Assembly (NCBI GenBank): GCA_030141605.1
Contig: JAQGDQ010000235.1
Coordinates: forward strand, 124,001 to 188,000
DNA from: Tubiluchus corallicola
Taxonomy: Eukaryota > Priapulida > Priapulimorpha > Priapulimorphida > Tubiluchidae
Length of the DNA: 64,000 nucleotides
Direction of reading: 5' to 3'
In this document: in pieces, positions 24,300-36,995 of the stretch
How the letters are laid out: every line of letters begins with the position of its first letter
How positions within the stretch are numbered: position 1 is the stretch's first letter
Program-made: the position numbers and the translations under genes
The notes under the pieces: generated by a model
Seen by the model: the letters and a program-made list of their open reading frames with translations, nothing else
The model's database searches: none
Told to the model about the DNA's origin: nothing

Positions 24300-24989
24300 G
24301 TTAATTACCTTGTCCAACAACTCTGCAACCGTATTGCTCTTGTCGAACTACACAATGTACTCTGATATATCAGAAAGTTGTTGATGACTAATATCACAAT
24401 AATTAATAACCTGATAAGATTTTTAGTATCAAAATTGTTTTCTTCACACATTAATTCACCATAATGAATACTTTTTGATACTTTGTCAGTTGATTTACAC
24501 TTTAAAATTATACAAAAACTGGGAGCGTTGAAAAACATAACAAGCTATAACCACTCAACCAAGATACAACGCCTTACAAAAGCTGCTGGATAATCTGCCA
24601 GGAATACGGGCTGATTTGTGGCCTGCTGGATGTTGTGCAGTCATAGATAATTGGTAGTCATCCACCCATTGGTAGTTTTAATTGATACCAGTTACACCTG
24701 AGCCAGTAGGATTAGTCTCGAGATTTGTGGTATGGGGTAACTTTGGTAGATGGTGATGGTCAAGCTGAAAGGTCGTCCCAAGAGTATATCTAAAACAACA
24801 GAAATGGTTATAAACTTCAGTAGCTGCGATGACAGGCATTGTAAGAGAATCTGAGTCGGCTCAATATGAGAAACAAAGGCACTTATCACCGACTGACATT
24901 TACAAAATACCACTCCCCCCCTATAAAGAGAGAGGGATGCATTCAGGATTCAAATAGTTGTAAGTGTAATGAACACAAGATTTTAAATA
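24300..24989. other. Intron sequence
   Basis: No exon, RNA or clear repeat recognised. Confidence 0.5.
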
Positions 24990-24991
24990 TA

Positions 24992-25422
24992 CAGTGTTCT
25001 CTCACTTATCGCGGGTGTTCTGTTCCAGGCCCCCCGCGATAAGTGAATTAGGGATGCTATACCCATTTTAGTAGTTATACATTACTATTTATATTTAGTA
25101 GTTAGTATTATATATTAGTAGTTATATTTTAAGTCTTTATAAACCCTCCCCACACTCTTATAGATAACCCTTTCATTCCCTAACTTATACATTCCTTTAA
25201 TAACTTTTCCCATACTGTACATGTACCTTTTCAAAAACTTCATTTAAATGTTCATAAAAATGTTTTGAACTTTTAAACCTAGATACGTAATTTTGACGGA
25301 GTATCGCAAAAACCCTCGAAATAGGGAAAATGCCGCGATAAATATTTTACATTAATATTTTTGAAAACCCGAGAAAGAGCGAAACTGCGATAAACGAACC
25401 GCGAAGTAGTGAGGGAACACTG
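24992..25422. mobile_element. MITE, Tc1/mariner-pogo-like, TA target
   Basis: Inverted ends CAGTGTTCTCTCACTTATCG (left) and CAGTGTTCCCTCACTACTTC (right, reverse complement) are flanked by TA dinucleotides (24990-24991, 25423-25424). Both ends contain repeated CGCGATAA motifs in inverted array. 431 bp without coding capacity, so a non-autonomous element. Confidence 0.88.
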
Positions 25423-25439
25423 TACGGCTTCTCGAATAA

Positions 25440-26470
25440 TTGGCATATTCAGCTACTCCATAATTTCATTCAGAATTGAGTAAGTGTTTCGTGGTCCTTG
25501 TGGCCGGGCTTTTTATGTAGGGCTAGGCATTATAGTTTGGGATTTTCGTCTTACTGAATGACCCTCAATGCATTCCTATCGAATTGTCAGCATACTTCCT
25601 ATAATGCATCATTGTATGGTTTCTTGCATAACTGGCTTACCACACTGATTGCAAAATTTAAATAACCCTAACAATTTTTTTAAGTATATGGGGAAATAGT
25701 CATTCATCATGTGATCTGAAAGCAATTCTTGTCTGTCTTAAAACGATCATTCAGCAAATTTAGCATCTGTCGCAAAATAAGATGCCTTGACAGACTCGTC
25801 AATTTCTGATTCGTAGAAAATGTTTTTCAAATCCTCATACTCAGTGTCAGATCATGATCAGTCAGAATTACAGGACTCTTAAAATGATGCTGATTATGGA
25901 CCATAGTAGCAGAACAATCAGATGTCATTCGTGCTTTAGTAAGAACTTGCAGCTCTTCACTTGGTGCAAATGCTTGTGATTCTAGAGAGTATGCATGTGC
26001 CTCACCTAAGTTTATAGAAGGAACCCCACAAGTCTCACTTTCCTTTTTCTTTCAAACCTCACACTTTTAATCCAGACAATATACCTTCCTGTGGCTTATA
26101 ATTCTGTCTTGGTGTCTAGTTTCTTTCCCCACAATCAAGCGTATTTGTATCCACAGTTCTGTTACAAGTTTCTCCTTCAGAAAATCGAAAAATGATAAGT
26201 CTTTATTGTTTGTTTTATTAAACCAACAAAAGGCAATTTGACAATGGGGCTTTTTTATTAAGTGTTATTTTTAACCAGAAGACATTAAGTGTAGTAAGAA
26301 AAAAGTGTTGCGCAAGATACCACTAATGTCACAGCAATATTTTCGTAGGCTGAACTTGGTTATTAATCTTTTTCAATGAATGAATGCAGTGTTTTGACCT
26401 TAACCATTAGGAAAGCCTTTATTGTTGTTTTAAGCTGGTTTTTATAATAGGGGGTTTATTAATATATCCA

Positions 26471-26526
<56 letters not shown>

Positions 26527-26735
26527 ATAACATAACTATATATAATTATAATAATAATAATTTATATAACACAGAATACAGAACACAGAAATACAAAAAA
26601 ATTCTGCATTTGCGTCTTGGATTAATCAGATTTGCAAATATAAATGAATGTTTATTTGTGCAGTGCAAAATTCTCTATATGGAGAACGTATCATTTTACG
26701 TTATAGCTCTCTTTTCATATTAAACTAATTATAAA
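25440..26735. other. Intron; weak minus-strand coding-like patch and (TA)n
   Basis: At about 25830-26035 the minus strand has an open run including SINLGEAHAYSLESQAFAPS and then, in another frame, an acidic segment with NIFYESEIDESVKASYFA. I do not recognise it; it may be a transposon remnant. (TA)n at 26474-26521. Otherwise nothing. Confidence 0.35.
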
Positions 26736-26975
26736 TTGCTTCCAGAGTTTTTTAATAATCCATTAAAATTTAATTGGAAGCATTATAATACTGTTTTTTT
26801 AGGTTATGTTCGTATTAATGTTGCTGATCATTTTGTTATATTTTTACGATTTTACGGGCCCCTCATTTGGAATTATCTGCCTGACAACATTAAAAATCAA
26901 TGTAATGCTTTCAAGTTTAGAAAAAGGTCAAAAGATTTCATATTAGAACATAACTGTAACGTACACCATATGTAA
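26736..26975 (+). pseudogene. LINE RT C-terminal fragment (CR1/jockey-like)
   Basis: The translation ends with FYGPLIWNYLPDNIKNQC followed by KFRKRSKDFIL, the typical last ~40 residues of CR1/jockey-group reverse transcriptases (GPxxWNxLPxxIK), then a stop. Only the extreme C-terminus is kept, as expected for a 5'-truncated insertion. Confidence 0.75.
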
Positions 26976-27641
26976 TTGTTTTCGTAATAGATCATTTCAT
27001 GTAATGTGAAGTGTAAGTCTAGAAGAAGCAGCAGCATGAAGAAAAATAAGTTGCAAAAGTAAGAAAAAGTAAATTCGTTTTGGTACCTTTGAGTGTTTCT
27101 GCTTGCATCTTGCTCTGTAGGTTGCTATAGCTTGTTAATATTATTAAAATGTTAACATAAATTTAATCCCTACATTTTGTCACTCTCTATTGTTTCTCAC
27201 CATATCTCCACTCTCATTACCTTACCGGTTTTTCTTCCTTCTTCCTTTCAGCTTCCACACACCTGATATTTCATATTGCCTGTTCGGCTCATTTCTTACA
27301 GGTTTACCTTCCAATTTGAACCGATTATCGTCTGCATTAATGGTTTCACTCTATGTGATGTTATATCTATTTTTCTTAAGTTAATTTTATGTTGTACATT
27401 TTTGTTTAAGATATTGTTAAATTGTTCTCGTTACAGTTGTTGTTGCTGCTGTTTTTGTTTTGTTGGATCATTTTCTATTTTTCCTTTATTTTCCTTAATT
27501 ACACCAGGACGAACAGTTTTTCTAGCAGTGGTACACAAGCAGTGTTGTACTAAACAATGCTGCTTAAATCTTCTTATTAATCATTATTAACCTATTATTA
27601 AGCATAGCAGAGTATGCTTCATAAAGTTTAATCTTTTTCAG
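26976..27641. other. Intron sequence upstream of Kazal exon
   Basis: Pyrimidine-rich 27180-27500 without coding signature; acceptor CTTTTTCAG ends at 27641. Confidence 0.6.
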
Positions 27642-27773
27642 ATGTTTGTAACTGTTCGCTGGAGAAAGACCCAGTGTGTTCAACGGCTGGGAAATTTAAC
27701 AACCTGTGTCTACTAGAATGTGCAGCCAAAACAAATCCGGAAATAAAACTCCTGAACCACACTCGTTGTTTCG
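27642..27773 (+). CDS. Exon: second Kazal-type domain
   Basis: Acceptor TTTTTCAG|AT and donor TTCG|GTAAAA, phase 1 at both ends, 132 nt. Encodes six Cys: VCNCSLEKDPVC, NNLC, LEC and TRC, with one residue between Cys 1 and 2 as in the first Kazal module. The usual G-x-DG-x-x-Y core is altered (STAGKFNN), so it is a divergent copy. The P1 position is Leu, unlike the Lys of the first Kazal, suggesting a chymotrypsin- or elastase-like target if it inhibits at all. It is too short to stand out as an open frame but fits splice phase and domain order. Confidence 0.85.
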
Positions 27774-27804
27774 GTAAAATCTTGTGACCAATAAATTTGA
27801 TTTA

Positions 27805-28259
27805 CCGTATTTTCCCGTGTATAAGAGACCCTTTTTTGCTCAGAATTTTCACTTTAAAAATAGGGGGTCTCTTATACATGGGAGTAAGTCTTTTCAATAA
27901 GATGCATAAATTGTGACACTAATGATTTTAAAGAAATAAGTGCTCTACAACTGTTTTGCGTGTCGCGTTCGACTATGAAGCGGTTGTAAGCAATACAAGC
28001 ATCGTGACACAGGCATTATCTCCTCGTTTTCTCTTTCCCTGTTACAGGTTTGCAGGTACGCACTTTAATATATACCAGTACTCTTTTTCTACAACACATT
28101 AACTGGTTTTATTTTGTTTTCAGTACCGCACTGAGTTGAAAAAAGTTGTACTTTACCCTCTAAAAATGTCCGTCTGAAAAAACTTTTTTCCAGAATTTTT
28201 GCCTAAAAATTGAAGGGGTCTCTTATACACAAGGGTCTCTTATACACGGGAAAATACGG
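27805..28259. mobile_element. MITE with CCGTATTTTCCC ends, TA target
   Basis: Inverted ends CCGTATTTTCCCGTGTATAA at both sides, with repeats of GGGTCTCTTATACA just inside; flanked by TA at 27803-27804 and 28260-28261. 455 bp, no transposase, Tc1/mariner-like by target site. It begins only 31 bp after the Kazal exon's donor site. Confidence 0.88.
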
Positions 28260-28261
28260 TA

Positions 28262-28883
28262 GCTGACTTACTACTTTCCTCTATTTTCACAATTTGAATA
28301 CCCTGCCTGAACTTTGACAAATGTGTGTAAAAATTATTTTTGTTTTGTCTTATCCCTTTTTCTGAAATTAATATAAAAAGTAGCCGTAAATAACTATGGA
28401 ACCTATCAAACTGGCTTATTTAGGATATTGCAGCAATGATCAGGCTGAAATAACAACAACAAAATAGTTACATATAATACTGCCATACCTAAATATAGCC
28501 TAAGTGCAAATATAAATGTTTCAAATTGTACTAATTTAAGTAATGTTCCCTTAATCACAAAAGCAAAACTGCAAATAAAATACCGTTCTTAATGTTAATC
28601 ATCTGCCTGATACTGCATTAAGTTCTTATTGTTAAATGTGTTTAAAAATTGCCTCCCTGTAGACAGCAATACGGGTACTCTTCACATGCTGAAATCTTCG
28701 AGATCACATTTTGTCAGGAAAACAGCCTGAGCCTTCCCAAAATTAGCAGTCAGCTGAATTAGGATTTTATTTGTATGCAGTTGAGAAATCTAAACTTTCA
28801 ATGAAAGATGGAGAAATTTTATGACAGACAGATGGTAACCTAATTAGCCAAAAACTGATGGTGCTTGAGAAAGTGTTGAAATT
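28262..28883. other. Intron sequence
   Basis: No exon or clear repeat. Confidence 0.5.
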
Positions 28884-30113
28884 AGTTCATGACAGCCCCC
28901 TTTTCTGGACACTTTGGAGCTCGTCTTACAATTCATAATTTGACTAAATTGTATTATTGGTGTAATTTGAAAAAAGATATCAGATAGTACATCAAGTCTG
29001 CTTTAGTTGCATTTGTGTGAATCGTAATGCACAGCCAGTGAGAGAATCGCGAGGCACCATTGAAGTTTTTGGAGATAAGTTTGAGCAGATCAGTGATGAT
29101 GTATTGATGCTCAACCGGAATTCTTGAGGTCAACAGTACTTTTTAGTCGTAACCGTTCTTCTGCAAACATGGGGGAAGCTATTTCTGCCAGCCCACCACA
29201 ACAGACAGCATTGCCGAGTATTAAATTGGGTTCTTCGAACCAATTAAAGGTCCGAATCAATCATTCTACTTAACAGTCAAGGTGCACTTTGAAGCGGAGT
29301 TGGTAAAGAAACTTTATGAGAGACTATGAATCGAAAAGCTTTGCACATCACCCCATAGACCTCAGACAAACGGGCAGTGTAAGAGTAAATTCTACCATTT
29401 GAGAAGCCCTGTCACACTATGTAAACAATGCCAAAGATGACTGGCATATGTTCTCACCGATGATTGTGGGTATATAGCCTGTATGAACTAGTATTCGGAA
29501 AACTAGCCAGACAGCCGTTGGCGAGCGAAATAATTGTAAATGAAGGTTAAGAATCATCTGTAGTAACTCACTTCAAGAGCTATAATGTAAAGCTGACAGA
29601 AAACTTGGTTGCCACATGGGAAAAAGCCAAGCAGCATATTCGTGACTATCAGAATTGGCTGAGAGCTCAAAGCCAGCCGCATGGGTCCTTTAGTGAAGGT
29701 GATTTGGTAGCAAATCTAGGGGCTCAAAATCTCGCAGTAGTGCCAAGAGGAAGCTTTCTCGTTCTTTGAAGGCCCATTTCGTGTTGTGGAAGCTCGTCCA
29801 CCTGATTTCCATGTGTGCAGACCAAATGCACAATGTGGATTTATGGTCATAATCTGACACAAAGCTAGACTTTAAGCGAAGATCAGTTGACGATCACCTG
29901 TTGGAATCTGTAAATTTGTGTGCAGATGATGTCAGTGAAGAAGTTCAATCTGTAGTGAGTGGTATAAACAGTAGTGATTTCAATTTTAGTGATTGAGTTG
30001 GAGCTTGATATTCCTGTAGAATCTATGGTTGTGGAGAATTGACCAGATGTACATTCTCGACTAAGTCGACCCAAAAGACCTCTTGTTAAATTCCAAGAAT
30101 ATGTAAAGGAGTA
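28884..30113 (+). pseudogene. Ty3/Gypsy integrase region, decayed
   Basis: Plus-strand translation gives the integrase zinc-finger region (MTAPFSGHFGARLTIHNLTK then LYYWCNLKKDI), remnants of the DDE core, LYELVFGKLARQPL near 29480, then NLVATWEKAKQHIRDYQNW, FSEGDLVANLGAQNL and a final SRPKRPLVKFQEYVKE with stop at about 30113. Many stops and frameshifts. No matching LTR pair could be placed around it; here the integrase is at the C-terminus, the normal Gypsy order, unlike the element at 47258. Confidence 0.8.
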
Positions 30114-32264
30114 ATTCAATATGGATTTGTTGTGAAAAATTTTGTTGATTTGTGTTTTCGCACTTACATGACATTGTTTTAAGTTTGGAAGGTTTAGTTT
30201 AATATGCGTATTCGAACTTACATAGTCTTGTTTTGAAATTCAAGTTGCAATACTTTTTTTCATATTTATGTAATTTAACTGCTAAAAATTTCTTATATAT
30301 TAGTGATGTTGAACAGTGTCTAGTTACTGAATAGGCAGGATTTTTTCTTGGTGGCAGTATGTTAAACAGAATACTTTATTCGGAATAGTCAGAATCAGTA
30401 ACTTTTCAGTCTCGTTTAAGCTTCAAACTGGATAACTATAGCAATTATGGTTTTGTAAGACTCGATAAATGTTGTAGATTTGCATTAGGCCTATATGTTG
30501 CAATGAGTAGGTTGTATTGTGTTGATGCCTCTGTATAGGTGTTTGTCTCTAACATACAGTATAACGTAGTAATCCAGTCCCCTATAAAACAGTGCGCTAA
30601 AGTGCGTGCAAAAGACAGCTGGCAGAAACCAGTTTGAAGCCAGGTATGTGCACAAATCCAAATGCTAGTTAGACCAAATGTACACTACAAATTTAAAAAA
30701 ATGCATTTACAATAGAATTACAAAATCTATTGTTAATAGAATTAAGTTAACAACAAAAGCTAGATATACATTTAAATATTCTACCTTCGGTATCACTTCA
30801 ACCTACATCTGCCTTGTAAAATGTCTATGACTGTATTTGGGATTACTTTTGTTATACAAAACAGGTCTAATCTCCACAGTGTGGACGATTTGTTCGTCAT
30901 CAATTATGAAAATGTACTTGACCGACTGCACAAAAAAGTTTTGGCAATTAATTGTCTTTCTGTGTGGACGCAGTGGAAACGGCAAACACGGAAAACTGAT
31001 TTGCAGTTGTGCGCTATACTTCGAAAGTTTTCCATATGAATCGTGCATAAAAAAGTTCGTGCCCGTGCGGTGCACCTGTACCATTTATGTGGAAGCTCGC
31101 CCTAAGGTGTTTTACATTCCACTGCTAGGTAGCATTACTGACTTTCTCTCCCCTCCCCTCTCCCCTGGTGTATGCAGTGAACAAAATGTTTTTATTGCAG
31201 TTTTGGACACTAGATTATATAGCCTTTTAAAGGTTGCTAGGGTGTAAGCATGACCATTTCTTCCAAAACAGATAAAGTACATATTCCTTGACAATTTTGA
31301 GGCCAAATATATGATACATACAGAAAACATTGAAATGCCAGAGTTTTTGATGTTGCTAAAATTTTGGCCTACCCGGGGTCACCCAAAGGTCAGCAACAGA
31401 GAATGTCTCAATCATATCTAGTAATATATCAAAATAAACCTTGGGGTGAGGTAGGTTTGGCACTAAGAAAAGTTGACCCACCTTTAGGTTGCCTAAAGGT
31501 CATCTAGAAGTTATCTCTCAAACATGATTTGTAATATATCAAATTAAAGCTTAGGGCGAGATGGGTTTGGTACTGCCATATTTTAACCCAGTTGGTATTA
31601 CCTAAAAGGCATCTAAAAGGAATGTTTCAATACGGAATGTGTTGGTTGGAAATATAAAATTAATGTCAAAATTTAGAACTTCAAACAAGAGTACATTTCA
31701 TTGGCATTTGCTGACCAGTGTGTATTTCTGTAATGCATTTTTATGACTTTTTTGTATTACTAGAGTTGTTTTGTACTATTGAATAATTTCACTTCAGAAC
31801 CTCTTGGAATCTCATTATATCAGTTTTGGAACAAATACAACTTACAGAAACCATTATAATATAGCAGTTCTTGACACTGCAAAATTTTGCCTCAGGCAGG
31901 GTTACCACGATGTTACACGTAATATTATACAATTTTTCTTCAGGGGGACCAACACCATCACAGTCTTGTTAAAACATATAATAATGCTGAATCTTACTTT
32001 AATAAAATAATGAATAATACAAGTGGCGGTTTTAAGTTATTTTTATATAATTTTCTATAGTGTATGTGTGGTGTGTGTTCCTAATTTTGATAGTAAATGC
32101 TTGATTGGCTTGCATTGCTGTATGTGTTCTTTCATTTCATCATCTCCTCGCCCCTGTCACTTAAAATGGTTTGTACTTACCTGTTGGAGTGCTTCGTTTG
32201 CTTATGCAGAAAAAGCATTACCTGTTGATAATTTTCACTGATACAGACGTTCGTTGTTGGTCTG
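30114..32264. other. Intron with ~118-bp tandem repeat at 31375-31640
   Basis: Units at about 31375, 31492 and 31612 share CTAAAGGTCATCTA, GTAATATATCAAA and a GAGGTAGGTTTGGCACT-like block (2.3 copies). Short open frames on both strands at 30800-31250 are unrecognised. Part of 30114-30650 may be the UTR/LTR of the preceding Gypsy fragment. Confidence 0.5.
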
Positions 32265-34734
32265 ACCAGTGGGCATGTTCCAGCATACCTGTAGTTAACG
32301 TATTTGTCTGGAAAGGCTGATACACGATCTACGATGTAAATTCTTTACCATGGAGAGCTGAGCTAAGTGTTGTTTTTGCAAAAAGGACAGTGTTCCTGTT
32401 ATATAGTCTGTCTTTGTCAGTCTCGTAGCTGTTCATGGTCTGATGGTCTGGTCAAGCCACGAAAGTGTGATGTTTTTCCATTCCAGTCAGCTGTTGGTAC
32501 ATTGCTGTTGTAGACTACAAGAGGGTTGCTGGAAGCTGTTGGTTAGCTGTCGTCATCTGCATTGCTGGCGTCAGTGTAGTCATTGTAGGAGGAGGATCGT
32601 TGTATTGTGCACAATATCTTCATGAACAGTCAGATAAATTATGCGCGATCATTTTCTTATCCTTGTCTTTCCTTGAGCGTTTTCACAGCAAGCAATTAGT
32701 AGTAATTTTGAACTCTTACTGCTGTCTTGTTGTTGAACTATTGTCTTTTGTAATAATTATAGCTTTAAAATTTATCTTGTTTCATCTTGTTTTAAAATAT
32801 ATGTAGTATATTTTCCTGATCACTATATAAAGATTAGGAAGCCAATAGCCCTCAAAACGTTACAATGGTGGCAGTGTTTTAGGAGAAATCTGCTCTCTAG
32901 TTTTTCTTAGGTGTTTGGTGTAAGCTGGTTCATGTTGCTAACTTATATTATATTTTCGTCAGATAATTATTTCCCTTAACCTGATACTTTCTCTTTGGTG
33001 TAAAGAAGCCAGGTTATTTAAATTGTGATGGCCGTTCGTAAGCAGAAATGTACCTGTCTTGAGCTATTTTCGTAGACATGGAGAGCACACAGTAATTCAA
33101 CAGCTAGTTTTGAGCTGTAATATTTTTATAGGAGTGTTTTTACGTTAATATTGGTTTTGATTTTCTGGTAGCTGCCTACACCTGTATACAGTTTAAATTC
33201 AAGAGTAGAATTTTTTTGCAACTAGCAGAAGCACTTTACTAAACAGCGTTGTATGCACTTTGCTGAGAAATAACGGAACTCTTGTACAGACTGAAAACTG
33301 TGTACAATAACAAATTTAAATGATTTGGTTCATGCAGAGTTTTAACACAGCTGCTTAAAGCAAATTACCTTAAACACAAATCAAGTGCAAACTAGTACAG
33401 GTGGTCCACATTTCGTCTTCTAAAAAACTTTTACGGGGTAGTCACATTTTAGCAGTATTAGGTGGTTTGAAGAAACCAAAAAACTTGAAATTTAGTTTTA
33501 AGATTTTATTCTGGAATGCCTACATAAACAGTGAAGTAGTGTCATGTTGAAAAACAGAAAACCAAGTGCCAGAACTACAGGTGAAATCATTTAGGTGTGA
33601 AAACAGGTTTAGAGATTATGCATTCATAAACACTGTAGAAGCCAATGGAAATTTAAACAGTAAAGAGAAAGATTTAACAATTTTAACAAGAACACCTGAA
33701 GGTGGCAGCACTATCCAAAAGTCAAAAAAGTATGATGACAATACAACATAAATTTAAATTTAGAGTAATTAAAATGATTTTCTTCTGTCCACCAGGTTTG
33801 TACAGGGCGGTCCAGAAATTTGATATGCAAATAAACACAGCTAATACTGGAAAATTTAAAAATTCTACTGAACAAATTTAATTATCATAGTACAGGGTGG
33901 CTCGAAAATTTAAATACATAAATTTAAACTGATACAAGATGGAAAAAATTCACAAAATTTGTTTGCATTTGGAACATAAGGTACAAGTATAAATATGTTA
34001 GGGGAAATAATACAACACACATTGGAAGATTTGTCTAGTTTTACAAAATCTTAATTACGAGAAATATTAAAGGAATATGGGGAACTTCCACAAAAAAAGA
34101 TGACATGATACATTGCATTTTGGGGCATCAAACTACAGAGAATGTGATTGACACTATGAATGATCATGTTTTACCCAACAATGCACCTATTCGCCAAATT
34201 TAAATGTTGGTGAACAAGGTGCAACAGACAGTAAAGATGAATCTACTGTTGTATCTGGGCAATCAGTTTGGAGTAAGGTGTTGAAACCAGAAGTTTTAGC
34301 TCTAAACACTAATGTTTTGGAGAGTATCCCTCATCAGAGTGGGGGTATGCAATCCCAGATTCAGGGTGATTTGGGGGAAGTCACAATTATGCCAGTTGCA
34401 AACTGACTCCTGCTGAGTGCAACTACAGTGCAGTTGAAATAGAGCTGCTTGCAATAATTTTTTTTGCACTGAAAAATTGAAATTTTATCTTGAAGCAGCT
34501 ACTTTCGTATTGAGAAGGGATCAGCGTTCCCTATTGGCTTTGCCGAAAATCAAAAGAAATAACAATCGTAGGTTATGTAGATGGAGCCTTATTTTGAGCG
34601 AATATTTATGTTTCATCTTGTGTTTCAACTGAATAGCCTTAAAAAACAGCAGACGAACCTGTAAATATACATGTAGTATATTTTCCTGATCATTATATAA
34701 AGATTAGGAGTGCAATAGCCCTCGGCAAGTTACA
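32265..34734 (+). mobile_element. Internally deleted Ty3/Gypsy element (older family)
   Basis: Two LTR 3' ends match: 32795-32864 and 34661-34734, both with TATATAAAGATTAGGA and CAATAGCCCTC, ending GTTACA. The left one is followed after 1 nt by TGGTGGCAG, a primer-site start like that of the element at 47258. Inside are a gag N-terminus (34022-34180, SAP-like, with a stop) and an RNase H piece (34404-34650; LTPAECNYSAVEIELLA, then LALPKIKRNNNR). Everything between gag and RNase H, and all the integrase, is missing. The upstream limit of the left LTR is a guess. Confidence 0.65.
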
Positions 34735-36854
34735 CATTACAGGCCTGAAGGCAGGTTTAATTTTGCAAATCTGGAACTCATTAATCCAGTTTACACTGTT
34801 TGTGATGGGAAAAACTGATTTGGGTTACAGACAATTTAGTTTGCGACCAGGCTCCTCATAGGAATTAAATTTTGACGGAGGTTTGACTGTAATTACACTC
34901 TTGGCACTCCCTACTTAGTGGTATTGCAAACTTGGAAATCCAATTCAAAATAAGAGCTGTTTTAAAATGATGTTTTAAGAATTTATTTTTTGGAAACTGA
35001 TTTTCTTTTGAATTTTTTGTTGTACAAGTACAGTGGGGGATTATGTTACATTTGTTTTTATGGCCCTTGTCTGTACATAATTTTCTGTGGTTACTACTTT
35101 AGTGTAACTTCGACATTCTCAACCAGGCTTATATCAATCGAAAGTCTCATGATGGTTTATTTTTGAGTTTGGCCCGTAGGAGAAATAGGGCAAAACGACA
35201 AAAGTGGGGCTTTTAGTTTCACAAAACTTAGAATATTTATTTGAGAGAACATGACAGCCTTAGAAGCAGAGCCAGTTTATGGCGAACCAATTCAGCTTTC
35301 AAGGGAAGTTGCGGAAAAGCTTCAACTCTTTCAGTGCGAATGACTGTGATGCGTTACCATTTCGGGGCATTTTCGGTTAGGAACTATTAAGCACGTATCC
35401 TTGTTGTGATGTCATCAACTATTCTTGTCATCAATTACAGTAAACAGACACGGTGGAATGTACACAACTTATTGATTACAATACAGTTTATTTTTATAAG
35501 CTATGTTTATTTTACGAACATATTATGTACAATATATACTAATGTTATTACAGTTGATTGTACATGTAGCTATTAAGTGTTTTAAGTGGGAGTTACACGC
35601 CTAAATCGGGGCCCAAAGCGTCATTTCTGAGCTTCACCGCGAGTGACTAAATGGGTCACACCGAACCATCCCACATATTGGCTTCGTTCATTATAGTTTG
35701 ATTAAGTCTTGAGTATTTAATATTTTTGTCTTTTTGTTGATTTTGCTATTAGCTTGTGACTCTGCTTCTTGGTTTTCTGTCACTTTACTAAGTTTTTGTT
35801 ATTCTCTCTAAGTGGCTTCTTTAATTATTTTATATTTAAGCTGTGTATATTTTCAGTTTCTTGTCTTTGCGTTAGTCAGCACTGATCGTAACTATAAATA
35901 GGATATTTGTTAGTTAGAATGCTTTGCATAATTATATATATATATATATATTTCAACAATATTTTTGGTTATTTTGACTTACTTTTGGGTATTGTGTTGC
36001 TACAGTGCTAGCTCTGATTTTCTAGCTTTTTTCAAGTTATTTACGTGTTTGCATTATTGTTGTTGTGATATAATGTAATGTGTTAATGAATGCTAGTCAT
36101 ATATATTTCGTTCGCAACATTTAGTGTTTCATTTTTGTAGCACTGTTTGAACCACAGAGAGGAAGTCTTCAACCAGTACACGCTCTCCCTCTTATTATCC
36201 TGACTGAGCCAAAATTAAAAATCCAACCATCCCACTACACTTCTAACTTAAAACTGTATGGTCACATTCACATGTTACTGTCAGCACAGTAAGACTGTTT
36301 GTGAGCAAAATGTTTTGCTTTAAGCTTGCATTATTACATCATTTATTTGTCTCACAACTAAAAGATACATACAGAACAATCAGTACCATGTACAAACAAG
36401 CTTGATGAGTGTGCCAAGCGTAGCAGCAAAGAATCCAGTCTCCCAACTGCAAGAATTATCTGACTTCCAAACAAGTAGGCAATGTAAAGAAACATTTGTG
36501 AATTCGGGTAAAATAAATATATAAAATCAAGACTAAATAATACAAAATATTCACAGATAGGCTACATGCAATAAATACAATTAATTGTAATGAAAAAGGA
36601 AGCAACTGTGAGATGTAAGATTGTATATTTTTTATGCATAATGTGCCATCTACATAAATATGTGTGTGTGTGTGTGTGCGCGTGTGCGTGCGTGCATGTA
36701 TATTTTGGCAAATTTGTTTTCGCAATATACATTTCCTAAGAATAGTTTTGTTAAAAAATTAGTTTCTTTTAGTTATTTGCCAGAACTATATGTATATATA
36801 TTTGCACATCGTTATACTTTTCTTAATGTTGCTAATTGAAGAAATTTTTCTTAG
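34735..36854. other. Intron; (TA)n 35932-35951, (TG/CG)n 36659-36698
   Basis: No exon until the acceptor TTTTTCTTAG ending at 36854. Two simple repeats only. Confidence 0.55.
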
Positions 36855-36995
36855 ATGGATCTTACCATTGTCGTGGCAGTCGGGCATTTATTGACCCAGA
36901 AACTAAAGAAGCAATGATTTGTTCTCCCTCATGTCCTCAAGATTATTTCTGTAATCAAGAGCTCATGGATGCACCAGCTTTATGCTGCCCTATAG
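36855..36995 (+). CDS. Exon: second lustrin-type cysteine-rich domain
   Basis: Acceptor TTTTTCTTAG|AT and donor ATAG|GTACAA, phase 1 at both ends, 141 nt. Six Cys in lustrin order: YHCRGSRAF, MICSPSCPQDYFC and ALCC. A Pro-Glu-Thr segment (DPETKEAM) lies where the first lustrin exon has ATDTQPIE. It follows the second Kazal exon, so the visible protein is thyroglobulin, Kazal, lustrin, Kazal, lustrin. The donor implies at least one further exon to the right, not found before the window ends. Confidence 0.83.

Noticed and set aside
30803-31084. Overlapping 72-136-codon frames on both strands
   Set aside because: Overlap on opposite strands and no family likeness; no basis to choose either.
36659-36698. 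Z-DNA-type regulatory element
   Set aside because: A plain (TG/CG)n microsatellite; no evidence of function.
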